NCBI GenBank assembly: GCA_015064015.1
Contig: SVTB01000003.1
Coordinates: forward strand, 1-43,229
Source: Oscillospiraceae bacterium
GTDB taxonomy: Bacteria > Bacillota > Clostridia > Oscillospirales > CAG-272
Reading direction: 5' to 3'
DNA length: 43,229 bases
Part shown: one piece after another, positions 9,686 through 18,794 of the stretch
Layout of the letters: every line of letters begins with the position of its first letter
How positions within the stretch are numbered: the first letter of the stretch is position 1
Position numbers and translations under genes: made by a program
Notes under the pieces: generated by a model
What the model was told of the DNA's origin: nothing
The model's input: only the letters and a program-made list of their open reading frames with translations
The model's database searches: none

Positions 9686-11495
9686 GAGAGATCACCTCCT
9701 TTGTCATGGATACGGGGGAGGAATGGGTTGTGGTTTCGTCGTCCAAGCGCTGCAGCTCGACCATGCGGCGATATTCGGGGCAGGTATCGCACAGGGTCTT
9801 ATGACTTCCCACGGCGATGACACGGCCATCGTCGATAAAGATGATCTTATCCATGGATTCTACGGTGGAAATGCGGTGCGCGATCAGAATGGTAGTCTTG
9901 CCTGTCCGTTCGCGGCGCAGGTTTTCCAGAATGACTTTTTCGGTTTTGACATCCACAGCGGATACGGAATCATCCAGAATGAGAAGCCCTGCATCCTTGA
10001 GCAGAGCACGGGCGATAGAGATGCGTTGCTTCTGACCGCCCGAGACGGTGACACCTCGCTCTCCCAAAATGGTTTCATAGCCTAGAGTGAACTCAGAGAT
10101 GTTATCGTGGATATCCGCCAGCTTAGCAGCGTTTTGTACGGTTTCGCTGTCTGCCTCGCCCAAGGCAAAGGCAATATTATGAGCAATGGTGTCGCTGAAC
10201 AGGAAATTATCCTGAGGAACATAAGCGGCAAACTGACGGACGGTGCGGATGGGAATACGGTTGACGTCGTATCCGTCCACAAACAGGGTGCCGTCTGGAA
10301 CGTTATAGGTGCGGAGGATGAGATCCACCAGGGTGGTCTTTCCTGCGCCGGTCTTACCGATAATACCCACTTGCTCACCGGCCTTGATAGCAAAGGATAC
10401 GTCGGTGAGGGCATCGTATTCCGCACCGGGATGGCGGAAGGTCAGGTTTTTAAACTCGATATCGCCCTTAAGGGGGGCAGGCTCTTTGACATCGGGGCTG
10501 TCCACCACGTCAGGCTTGGCTTCCAGCAGCTCGCCGATTCTCTTGAGAGAGGCCTTACCGCGAGAACGCATTTCAATGAGCTGAGATACCGCCATGATGG
10601 GCCAAACGAGGGATGTAAAATATCCGATGAATTCCACCAACTGACCCGCATTAAAGGTTTTGTTCCACACAAGGTAACCGCCATAGCCCAACACCACACA
10701 AATGACGGATTCCACGAACAGGGTTACGAAAATATTGAGCAATACAGAGATCCTTGTGAAAGCGACGTTGGTTGCCTCATTGTTTTTATTGAGCTTTTTG
10801 AAGGACATGAGCTCAATCGTCTCCTTGACAAAGGCCTTGATGACGGCGATTCCCGAAAAGCTTTCCTGAGAAAAATCCGACAGGGAGGAGAAGGCGGCTT
10901 GGCGATCGTCCCACTTCTTTTCAAGACGGTGGTCCAAAATGGCGCCGATGACCAAGAGGAAGGTCATGGGGATGAGCGAAAAAAGGGTGAGCAGAGGATT
11001 CATGCGAAACATTTTGTAGAGCGCCATGATACCGAGACACACCGCGTCAAAGAACATGAGCACACCCCAGCCAAAACAATCCTGTACCGTTTCAAGATCA
11101 TTGGTGAAAAGGGTCATGAGGTTGCCGACTTTGTGTACTTGGTAGTATTGCTGGGATAGATCCTTGCAATGGTCAAACATTTGGCCGCGCAGGTGTGTCT
11201 CCATCTTGATGGCCGCGCCGCGGAAACAGATGCGCCAAAGAAACCGCCCGAGGATGATAAACACGATGACAATCATGAGGGGGAGGCAGATTTCGTCCAA
11301 AAGAAACTCCATGGTAAAGGCCTTTTCGGTGCCTTCATGGAAAACGACACCGTCATTGATGCCGTTGACCGTCATGCGGTACAGCTCGGGTACAATGAGC
11401 TGGAGATAGTTTACCATGAGAAGCGCCAAAAGACCCACCGCAAGGGCAGGGAGATAGCGCAGATAGTATCGGTTGATATGTTTACCGAACAGCAT
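9678..11495 (-). CDS. ABC transporter ATP-binding/permease protein, partner half-exporter
   Basis: MLFGKHINRYYLRYLP...; Walker A GKTGAGKTT; signature VSGGQKQRISIAR; Walker B LLILDDSVSAVD. Overlaps the downstream ABC gene by 8 bp. Confidence 0.92.
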   Translation of the reverse strand: MLFGKHINRYYLRYLPALAVGLLALLMVNYLQLIVPELYRMTVNGINDGVVFHEGTEKAFTMEFLLDEICLPLMIVIVFIILGRFLWRICFRGAAIKMETHLRGQMFDHCKDLSQQYYQVHKVGNLMTLFTNDLETVQDCFGWGVLMFFDAVCLGIMALYKMFRMNPLLTLFSLIPMTFLLVIGAILDHRLEKKWDDRQAAFSSLSDFSQESFSGIAVIKAFVKETIELMSFKKLNKNNEATNVAFTRISVLLNIFVTLFVESVICVVLGYGGYLVWNKTFNAGQLVEFIGYFTSLVWPIMAVSQLIEMRSRGKASLKRIGELLEAKPDVVDSPDVKEPAPLKGDIEFKNLTFRHPGAEYDALTDVSFAIKAGEQVGIIGKTGAGKTTLVDLILRTYNVPDGTLFVDGYDVNRIPIRTVRQFAAYVPQDNFLFSDTIAHNIAFALGEADSETVQNAAKLADIHDNISEFTLGYETILGERGVTVSGGQKQRISIARALLKDAGLLILDDSVSAVDVKTEKVILENLRRERTGKTTILIAHRISTVESMDKIIFIDDGRVIAVGSHKTLCDTCPEYRRMVELQRLDDETTTHSSPVSMTKEVISHA

Positions 11496-11692
11496 GGCTT
11501 CACCTCTTTTCAATGTTAAACAATCAGCTTATTTTAGCATATTTCTTCAAAAAATGCAATAGGTTTTCGGTTGAAAAAATAGTATCGAGGGTTGAAAATT
11601 CGACAGTAAAATTTTGGCTCCTACTTGCATTTGCCGAGATTTTGTGATATCATAATACCATAAGATGATGAAAGCGAAAGGAAGACCGACCC

Positions 11693-13201
11693 ATGAAAAA
11701 ACGCGTTATGAATCTTGTGAACTTTGTCCGTGGCTGTGAGCCCCGTCAGCCTTGGCAGGATCTTTATACACCCATTAAAGAAGAAATCGCGATCAACAAG
11801 AGCTACGGATTTGATCATACCGTTCTTTTGCAATATGATGCCCTCATCCGTCCCGACATGGTGGAGCTGATGAAGACAGAGGCGGACGAGCACATGGAGA
11901 TTGGCCTTTGGTTTGAGATGGGTAGACCTCTTGTGGAGGCTGTTGGTATCGAGTGGCGCGGTCGCCCCGGCTACGATTGGGACTGGTTCGTAAATCCCGG
12001 CTTCCTTCCCGCCTATACCCCCGAGCAGAGAGAGGCCATCATCGACGAGGCCTTCCGTCTCTTCAAGAAAACTTTTGGTTATTATCCCCGTGTGGCCGGT
12101 TCTTGGCTCATTGATATCCACTCCCTCGCCTACATGAGCGATAAGTATGATATGGACGCCTTTTGCGTGTGCCGCGAGCAGTTCGCCGTAGATGCCTATA
12201 CCCTATGGGGAGGCTACTACAGCGGCGGTTTCTATCCTTCCCGCAAAAATATGCTCTGCCCGGCCCAGACTCCCGAGGCGGGTATTTCTACCCCCTTGTT
12301 CCGTATGCTGGGCCTTGATCCCATGTACGGCTATGACGAGCAGAAGTATACCGACAAGATTTGGGGCTGTCCCACCATGGAGCCGGTATGGGGTCCCGGT
12401 GCCAATCCCGATGTGGTGGATTGGTATCTCGACACCTACTATAAAAATCCCTGTCTCACCCTTTCCCAAATGACCACGGGCCAAGAAAACAGCTTTGGCT
12501 GGGATATGATCCAAAACGGCTACCGGATGCAGACCGCTAAGATCGCCGCTCTCCGCGATCAGGGTTTGATCTCGGTGGAAAAGCTGGGTGACACGGGCGC
12601 GGCTTATCAAAAGGCCCACAAGGTTACTCCCGCGTCTGCTTTGTGCGCCACGACAGATTGGACGGGTGGTCATCACCAATCCGTTTGGTACAGTAGCGCC
12701 AATTACCGCACCAACCTGTTTCTTCACGAAGGAAAGCTGTTCTTCCGTGATATCACCAAATTCGACGATACTTACGCCGAGCGCTATCTTACCGAGGCCT
12801 GCACCGCTTGGGATGCTCGGTATGACAACCTTCCGGTGGTGGACGGCCGTCTATGGAGCAAGGACGGCCAAAAAAGCGAGTTGGGGATCTCTCGTCCCGT
12901 GAAGACCATGACCTGCATTGAGAAGGGCCAAGCCTTGGAGGTGGATCTTCTTTTTGCCGACGGATGCCACGGTATCATTATTTTGACCCCTGAACGCATC
13001 CTGACTCAAGCCTGCGGCAATCTCTTCTATAGCGTGGGTAACCCCGACGCAAGCATCTTCTATGCCGATGGTGCTTTCTCCTTTACCTACCGCAACTTCC
13101 CCTATACTGTGAAAGCTCAAGCTGTGGTGATCCCAGAGGCTGATGGCTATACCTTGGGCGAGCAAAACGGCAGGATTCTTTTGGAAATGGCTCACAAGTA
13201 A
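11693..13201 (+). CDS. DUF3863-like protein (uncharacterised; possible carbohydrate-related function)
   Basis: NFVRGCEPR...LLQYDALIRPDMVELMK...EIGLWFEMGRPLVEAVGIEWRGRPGYDWDW...YYPRVAGSWLIDIHSLAYMSDKYDMDAFCVCREQFAVDAYTLWGGYYSGGFYPSRKN recalled as DUF3863-like; not verified. Confidence 0.6.
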   Translation: MKKRVMNLVNFVRGCEPRQPWQDLYTPIKEEIAINKSYGFDHTVLLQYDALIRPDMVELMKTEADEHMEIGLWFEMGRPLVEAVGIEWRGRPGYDWDWFVNPGFLPAYTPEQREAIIDEAFRLFKKTFGYYPRVAGSWLIDIHSLAYMSDKYDMDAFCVCREQFAVDAYTLWGGYYSGGFYPSRKNMLCPAQTPEAGISTPLFRMLGLDPMYGYDEQKYTDKIWGCPTMEPVWGPGANPDVVDWYLDTYYKNPCLTLSQMTTGQENSFGWDMIQNGYRMQTAKIAALRDQGLISVEKLGDTGAAYQKAHKVTPASALCATTDWTGGHHQSVWYSSANYRTNLFLHEGKLFFRDITKFDDTYAERYLTEACTAWDARYDNLPVVDGRLWSKDGQKSELGISRPVKTMTCIEKGQALEVDLLFADGCHGIIILTPERILTQACGNLFYSVGNPDASIFYADGAFSFTYRNFPYTVKAQAVVIPEADGYTLGEQNGRILLEMAHK

Positions 13202-13230
13202 AAATTTTCATCGAATCGAGGCAATATTTC

Positions 13231-14019
13231 ATGATCATCAATTACCATACCCACACCGTTCGTTGCAGACACGCTGCCCCGGTACCCGATGCCGCTTACG
13301 TGGAGGCCGCCTTGGAAATGGGCTTTCGCGAGTTGGGCTTTTCGGATCATGTTCCCTATCCTTTTGAGGATCTTCATATTTCGGGATGCCGTATGCGCTG
13401 TGCGGATTTACCGGACTATATGGAGAGCTTGACGGCGCTCAAGACCCAATACGCGGGGCGTATAGATATCCATATCGGCTTTGAGGCTGAATATTATCCC
13501 GCTTACTTTGATAAGCTTTTGGAAATGCTTGCGCCGTATCCTTGCGAATATTTAATTTTAGGTCAGCATTTCATCAACAATGAGATCGGAGAGCCATACA
13601 ATGGCCGGGCTACGGATTCCTCTGAGCGTATGCGCATCTATGGTGAACAATGTAAGCGAGCCATGGACACAGGCCGTTTCACCTACTTTGCCCATCCCGA
13701 TGTGTTGCACTTTACGGGAGATGAGGCTGTTTTCCGTCAGGTGTCCAGAGATCTTTGCCGTGCCGCCAAGGATTGCGGTCTGCCTTTGGAATTTAATCTT
13801 TTGGGCTTTATTGAGAACCGCCACTATCCCCGCAGAGAATTTTGGGAAGAAGCCGCTTGTGTGGGCAACGAGGTAATTTTGGGTTGGGATTCCCACCAGC
13901 CCGAGTGGATCAAGCAGCCTCAAAAGGAAGCAGAAGCGAGAGCCTACCTTGCAGAGTTGGGGCTTTCGGTGTTGGATCATCTCACCTTGGTGGATCCCTT
14001 CCTCGGAAAGCGCGGATAG
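13231..14019 (+). CDS. PHP-domain histidinol-phosphatase family protein
   Basis: MIINYHTHTVRCRHA; GFSDHVPYPFED; FEAEYYP; YFAHPDVLHF; GWDSHQPEW metal-ligand motifs. Confidence 0.85.
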   Translation: MIINYHTHTVRCRHAAPVPDAAYVEAALEMGFRELGFSDHVPYPFEDLHISGCRMRCADLPDYMESLTALKTQYAGRIDIHIGFEAEYYPAYFDKLLEMLAPYPCEYLILGQHFINNEIGEPYNGRATDSSERMRIYGEQCKRAMDTGRFTYFAHPDVLHFTGDEAVFRQVSRDLCRAAKDCGLPLEFNLLGFIENRHYPRREFWEEAACVGNEVILGWDSHQPEWIKQPQKEAEARAYLAELGLSVLDHLTLVDPFLGKRG

Positions 14020-14040
14020 TGCCGTTCTGCGCAAAAACAA

Positions 14041-14086
14041 CTCCCGTACCGTTAGTCTTCTGCGTCCGACGGTACGGGAGTTTTTT
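14041..14086 (+). terminator. Intrinsic terminator after the PHP gene
   Basis: CTCCCGTACCGT ... ACGGTACGGGAG followed by TTTTTTC. Confidence 0.85.
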
Positions 14087-14115
14087 CTGTAGGGGGATAA
14101 GAAACTTCAAAAAGA

Positions 14116-14142
14116 AAACGCCCATCCCTAAGGTGGGCGTTT
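14116..14142 (-). terminator. Probable terminator after rsgI (minus strand)
   Basis: AAACGCCCA ... TGGGCGTTT hairpin just downstream of the rsgI stop; minus strand then reads TTCTTTTTG. Confidence 0.6.
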
Positions 14143-14151
14143 CGTTTTGGG

Positions 14152-15300
14152 TCAGTGCCATCCAAAAATCAGCTCCCAGAGCCACCACCACCAAGGCTTT
14201 TTCTCAGGCTCGGGCAGTATGGCGTTTCCGTTTTCGTCCGTTTCAGGCTCCGGCCATTCCTCCGGCCATTCGCTGGGCATTTGATTGGGAAAAGTCTCGG
14301 GCCAAGTGAGTTCTTCCTTGGTTTCGGGCTCTGTGGGGAGGGCTGTTTCGGTAGGCGCTTCGGTTGGAATTTCCGTCGCTGTCTCAGCCTCGGTTTCAGT
14401 CACGGATTCAACTGTTTCTGTGGGTGCGTTGGGTTCGTCGGTCTCGTCGGGTACGGATTCAGAGGTGGCGGTTTCTTCCTCCGTATCGACAGACGTGTCT
14501 GGCTCAACGGTGACCTCGGGAGGCGTTTCGACTTCTGCTTCGGTGTCAATGGGGGTGGTTGGAATCTCGGAGCTTTGCTCCTTGATGGCTTCATGAATAT
14601 CGACAACAGATTTGTCAATCCATTCCTCGATACTCACGTCGTCGCCGAGTTCCTTGATGAGCTGCAACTTGCCGGCGGTGGTTCCCAGCTTACTCGCTTC
14701 TTCAATGATCTCTCGGGTAACGACGGTGGTGATGACCTCCACGTTTTTGAGTACATCCTCGCTTTGCATATAGGAGATCAGCTTTTGATTCAGGGCTTCG
14801 GAAGCCTTTTTGGAGCCCGCAGAGGAGGAAATAAGTATTTCTGCCTGCTCGCTCGAGAGATATCCCTGCACGGATAGCTCTTGGACGGTGCGAGATAGCG
14901 CCAGTTCAATGTCTGCACCTTCCAGATTTTGGACTCCGATGCTTGAGATCAAAGCCTCGCCGTCTTGGTTGACGGCAGATACGCTGACCACGCGGTCAAA
15001 GCGATTGAGACGATACTCAATGGAGGGGTTGACGTCCACACTCACATAACCGTAGGATTGGGAGTTTAAAACCACAAAGCTCAACACGGCTCCGAGCAGG
15101 AGACAGAAGCAGGCGGCAAGAACAGCCAGCTTTTGCATGGTGCGGGGAGATTTTTGGGGATTGCTTCGGATGATCATTTCCGCCGGGATCTGTAGCTCTT
15201 GTCCCACGCGATAGCCAAGGTTATGAATTTTGACAAAACGGCCGTTTTGATTCAGTGCGATGGCCTCTTTACCTTTGGTCTCCATAATGATGACCTTCAT
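14152..15300 (-). CDS. rsgI: RsgI-type anti-sigma factor with P/T/E-rich extracytoplasmic tail
   Basis: RsgI N-terminal domain METKGKEAIALNQNGRFVKIHNLGYRVGQEL; one TM helix; YGYVSVDVNPSIEYRLNRFDRVVSVSAVNQDGE; tail ending PEKKPWWWWLWELIFGWH; downstream of sigI. Confidence 0.85.
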   Translation of the reverse strand: MKVIIMETKGKEAIALNQNGRFVKIHNLGYRVGQELQIPAEMIIRSNPQKSPRTMQKLAVLAACFCLLLGAVLSFVVLNSQSYGYVSVDVNPSIEYRLNRFDRVVSVSAVNQDGEALISSIGVQNLEGADIELALSRTVQELSVQGYLSSEQAEILISSSAGSKKASEALNQKLISYMQSEDVLKNVEVITTVVTREIIEEASKLGTTAGKLQLIKELGDDVSIEEWIDKSVVDIHEAIKEQSSEIPTTPIDTEAEVETPPEVTVEPDTSVDTEEETATSESVPDETDEPNAPTETVESVTETEAETATEIPTEAPTETALPTEPETKEELTWPETFPNQMPSEWPEEWPEPETDENGNAILPEPEKKPWWWWLWELIFGWH

Positions 15301-15357
15301 GGTGCTAACCTCCTTTCGTTAGATTGGTGATGCTCGTCGGTGCCTGTCGGAGGATGG

Positions 15358-16059
15358 CTATGTTTCTTCGGCAGAACGGACGATATGCTTGAGGTATTCC
15401 GAAATAACGGGATAATCACCCAAACAAACTTCTGTGGCCGTCACAATGTATTTACGATGGCGCTCCAGCGTTTTTCGGGGTATATCACATTTTTCTTGTA
15501 AAATTTTCAAGGGCAGGGAATGATTTCTGCGCATATCTGCCACGAGAGAGGGGTTTTTGAGGATATATGCCACGGCGATGGCGCAGGCTTCTCGGGTTTT
15601 TTGGTGCTTGGGTGAAGCTTCGGGCAGTTCGGCAAAGGAAATATCATAGGCGGAAATGACGGCGGATAAGCGGGCGATCTCCTCGGCGGCGGCGCTTTGC
15701 ACCTCGGCTTGCTCTCTGTCGGCATCGTCAGAAAAATCCCGCCCTCCTTCCATTTCTTCTTCAATGGAGAGATGACCCGCGTGCCGGCTTTCGGCGCGCA
15801 GATAATCAATGATGCGATTTTTGATGATCAGCTTGGCGAATGCCTCGAAAGAGACTTCCGCGGCGGGGTCGAACTTTTTAACGGCATCGCAAAAGGCTCG
15901 GAGCGCTATGGCATATTCGTCATCGTGCTTGGTGACGAATTTGCGGCAGGAGACAGAGGCCGTGCGTATGATGAACAGATTGTACCGATGTACGAGATCG
16001 GCCAAGGCGTCATCATTTTGGGCGGCCAAAGCGATGTCTTGGTTTGTGACGTGTGCCAT
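15358..16059 (-). CDS. sigI: RNA polymerase sigma factor SigI
   Basis: MAHVTNQDIALAAQNDDALADLVHRYNLFIIRTASVSCRKFVTKHDDEYAIALRAFCDAVKKFDPAAEVSFEAFAKLIIKNRIIDYLR; paired with rsgI. Confidence 0.88.
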   Translation of the reverse strand: MAHVTNQDIALAAQNDDALADLVHRYNLFIIRTASVSCRKFVTKHDDEYAIALRAFCDAVKKFDPAAEVSFEAFAKLIIKNRIIDYLRAESRHAGHLSIEEEMEGGRDFSDDADREQAEVQSAAAEEIARLSAVISAYDISFAELPEASPKHQKTREACAIAVAYILKNPSLVADMRRNHSLPLKILQEKCDIPRKTLERHRKYIVTATEVCLGDYPVISEYLKHIVRSAEET

Positions 16060-16177
16060 CCTGTAGAGCTCCTTTCTTTTGAAATTCGATTCATGATATA
16101 GTGTACCATATTTTCATGTTGAAGTCAAGTTTTTTTTCATGATAGCCGCAACAAAATTAAGGAAAGCGCAGCACACA

Positions 16178-16212
16178 AAAAAGCGCGGCGTTCCTAAAGG
16201 AAGGCCGCGCTT
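16178..16212 (-). terminator. Intrinsic terminator of the solute-binding lipoprotein gene
   Basis: Minus strand AAGCGCGGCCTTCCTTTAGGAACGCCGCGCTT followed by TTTTGTG. Confidence 0.8.
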
Positions 16213-16229
16213 GGCGACATATGGAAGGA

Positions 16230-17792
16230 TCAGCCTTGGTTGACAATCTTATCCAGCTTGTCTACCATTTTTTTCAAGGCTCGCTCAGCAGATTTGATCT
16301 TGGCCTTGTAGGAGGATGCCACGGTGTTGTTCTTGCTGACCATAATTTGGCGGAACTGATCGTGGAAGGAAGAGAGCGCGTTGGTATAAACGATACCCGC
16401 GTCGATGTAGATATTTTCAATGATAATATCCATCATTTCCCAAGACTCGGGATCTTTCATATATTTGTAACGCAGAGCGGATTCATAGTAGGCGGGACGC
16501 ACAAGCTTGTGACCCTCGCTGGCCATACACTCCAAAACAGCACTCATTTCATCAAGACGGTTGCCCGTGACGGTGGTAGGGACGGCCATGACCGTAAACT
16601 GATCGTGCAGCAGCGTTTTGTAATCCGCTTGTGCTTCATCGTATTTGGGCATGGGAAGGACGCCAAATTCATCTTCCATCTGGCGCATATCGGGGGACTC
16701 CAGCTCCATGATACGAACGGTCGCCATGGCGGCGTTCCCCAGTGAGAACATTTTGCGGATGTCGTTTTGCTCGTCGTCCAAGCCGTAATGCTCATAGACG
16801 TAAGTGGAGCCATCGGTGCCGTAGAACAACTTCATGGTTTTCTCTGTCACATTGTACAGCTTTTCGGAATCAAACACAAACTCATAGAAGCCGTTGCTAT
16901 CCTTACGGATGATGGGCACATCGCAGGAGCTCCAGTAAGGATCCACACTGATATAGTTGGTGGTTACCAAGCCGTAAAGGTCGTTTTCGTCATCCGGAGT
17001 GCCGTCGTTGTCGTAGTGGAACAGGGGGACAAGGGAGGTCTGGTAATCCAGCGTCCACTGCTTGTTTTTCACCATGTCGTAGGGGAATTCCACCTGTGTC
17101 TCGGTAAAGAGGCGCTTGTTGAAGGTGGTGATAAAGGCAAAGCGGTAGAGGGAAAGCACCATGGAGCCGGTAACGGTGTACTGTGCGCCCTGATACTCCA
17201 TAACCTCGTTGTAGCCCTGGGACCAGTAGGGCTTGTCGAAATCCAAATATTCGGTCTGACGGAGATTGGCAAAGGTTCCGCTGATTGCCTCATTGACCGT
17301 GACGTAGGCGGCGCAGGCAACGATGTCATAATCGCCCGAACCGCTCTTGATATTGGTGGAAATTTGGGTCATAAGGGTGGTGGGGTCCGGATTGTCTTCT
17401 TCAATACTTTTGATCTTGACATTGAGCTCCTCTTCTACGTTGACGTTGCGCTCGTAGACTGAGTCATTGACAGGCTCGTTGGTGATCTTTTCCACAGCGA
17501 TTTCACCCGAAGTCCACCCCTCGCGGTAACGGCTGACGATTACAACCTCGTCTTTACCATAATCCAACTCGGCGGGAAGATCGTGCTCCACCTTGATTTC
17601 GGCTTCCTCTTCGGTTTCGATGCTTTCTTGGTTGCCTGTCACAGTGCTTTGTGTGGCGGCAATGGTTTCGCTTGGCTTTTCTTCATTCTCTTCAGGTGTG
17701 CCGCAAGAGAGAAGGGCACCGCCCAGCATAGCGGCGGCCAGAAGTGCGGCAACAGTACGGAGACGGAATAAAGGATTCTTGCTTAATTTCAT
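16230..17792 (-). CDS. Extracellular solute-binding lipoprotein (family 1-like)
   Basis: Signal peptide/lipobox MKLSKNPLFRLRTVAALLAAAMLGGALLSCGTP; GDYDIVACAAYVTVNEAISGTFANL; FGVLPMPKYDEAQADYKTL typical of ABC sugar-binding proteins. Confidence 0.8.
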   Translation of the reverse strand: MKLSKNPLFRLRTVAALLAAAMLGGALLSCGTPEENEEKPSETIAATQSTVTGNQESIETEEEAEIKVEHDLPAELDYGKDEVVIVSRYREGWTSGEIAVEKITNEPVNDSVYERNVNVEEELNVKIKSIEEDNPDPTTLMTQISTNIKSGSGDYDIVACAAYVTVNEAISGTFANLRQTEYLDFDKPYWSQGYNEVMEYQGAQYTVTGSMVLSLYRFAFITTFNKRLFTETQVEFPYDMVKNKQWTLDYQTSLVPLFHYDNDGTPDDENDLYGLVTTNYISVDPYWSSCDVPIIRKDSNGFYEFVFDSEKLYNVTEKTMKLFYGTDGSTYVYEHYGLDDEQNDIRKMFSLGNAAMATVRIMELESPDMRQMEDEFGVLPMPKYDEAQADYKTLLHDQFTVMAVPTTVTGNRLDEMSAVLECMASEGHKLVRPAYYESALRYKYMKDPESWEMMDIIIENIYIDAGIVYTNALSSFHDQFRQIMVSKNNTVASSYKAKIKSAERALKKMVDKLDKIVNQG

Positions 17793-17862
17793 GGATACCT
17801 CCCGCTGAAATTTTGACGTTGATTTATTATAACATATGAAAGACTTCTTTGTCAAGAGAGGA

Positions 17863-18768
17863 TCATTTGATTTTGACGATCCCGCTCCATGCGCGCAGCC
17901 CCTCGCTGTCGGTGACCTCGGCGCGAACAAAGGTGTCATCCGGGTGGAGGGTGTAGGTAGCTTCTGTCAATCCGGCGCCTCTGTGGACACGGCCTCTGGC
18001 CCATACCACGTTGGACAGAAAAACGATTTTCTGCGCAGGGGTACAGGTGAGCCGCAGGGTGCGCTCATCCACACGCTCCAGGTGAATCTCGGGACCTTGG
18101 GAGGCATAGAATTTCCCTGCGCGAATGGCCTCTGGGATGCCCATGCTTTGGGCGGCCTCGGCCTCTAACATGATGAAGCCTCGCCCTTCGTCACCTGTGT
18201 AATAATGGGTGTCATCGGTGGCCAGCAGAGGAGGACAGCACCCCATGCCTGCCGCCATATCTACCAAAAGTCCCGAATCAGGGCGATCTGACATACCAAA
18301 ATCCGAAACCGAGTTGTAGATCTCCAAAGCATCAAAAGGGGCTACGTCCAAAATCTGTGTGGGGGTGTTAAGGCTCCAGGCGGGATGTGCCAAAACGGCG
18401 AAGCCTCCTGCCGCTCGAATGGCTTCTATGATCTTCCTTCCCCGCAAAGCTACGGAGATGGAAGAGTCATCCATTTCGTTGCGAGATATCTCCGGGTCAC
18501 GGGTCATGCAAAGTCCAACAATGTGGTATACCCCGGAGGTGCCGTCACTGCCTCCAATATTGTATTCACAGCCTGCCAGTTGCTTACAACCATCCCGCCC
18601 TTCGGATGCGGTGGAAAAGATCCAATGGTCTGTGATGGCAACGGCATCGTAACCCATAGAGGCATAGATCGACAGGGCTTCCTCGGGGGTTTTATGTCCG
18701 TCCGACAGAGTGGTATGGGTGTGAAGACCCAGCTTCAGGCGTTGATTGCCGTGAATATCCGTATACAT
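17863..18768 (-). CDS. PHP-domain metal-dependent phosphoesterase family protein
   Basis: LKLGLHTHTTLSDGHKTPEEALSIYASMGYDAVAITDHW; AHPAWSLNT; LATDDTHYY. Confidence 0.85.
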   Translation of the reverse strand: MYTDIHGNQRLKLGLHTHTTLSDGHKTPEEALSIYASMGYDAVAITDHWIFSTASEGRDGCKQLAGCEYNIGGSDGTSGVYHIVGLCMTRDPEISRNEMDDSSISVALRGRKIIEAIRAAGGFAVLAHPAWSLNTPTQILDVAPFDALEIYNSVSDFGMSDRPDSGLLVDMAAGMGCCPPLLATDDTHYYTGDEGRGFIMLEAEAAQSMGIPEAIRAGKFYASQGPEIHLERVDERTLRLTCTPAQKIVFLSNVVWARGRVHRGAGLTEATYTLHPDDTFVRAEVTDSEGLRAWSGIVKIK

Positions 18769-18794
18769 AATGATACCTCGCTCGGTAGAAAGGG

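Noticed and set aside
14155-14877. Plus-strand 240-aa F/G/R-rich ORF opposite rsgI
   Set aside because: Reading-frame echo of the E/T/P-rich RsgI tail; no RBS or family signal.
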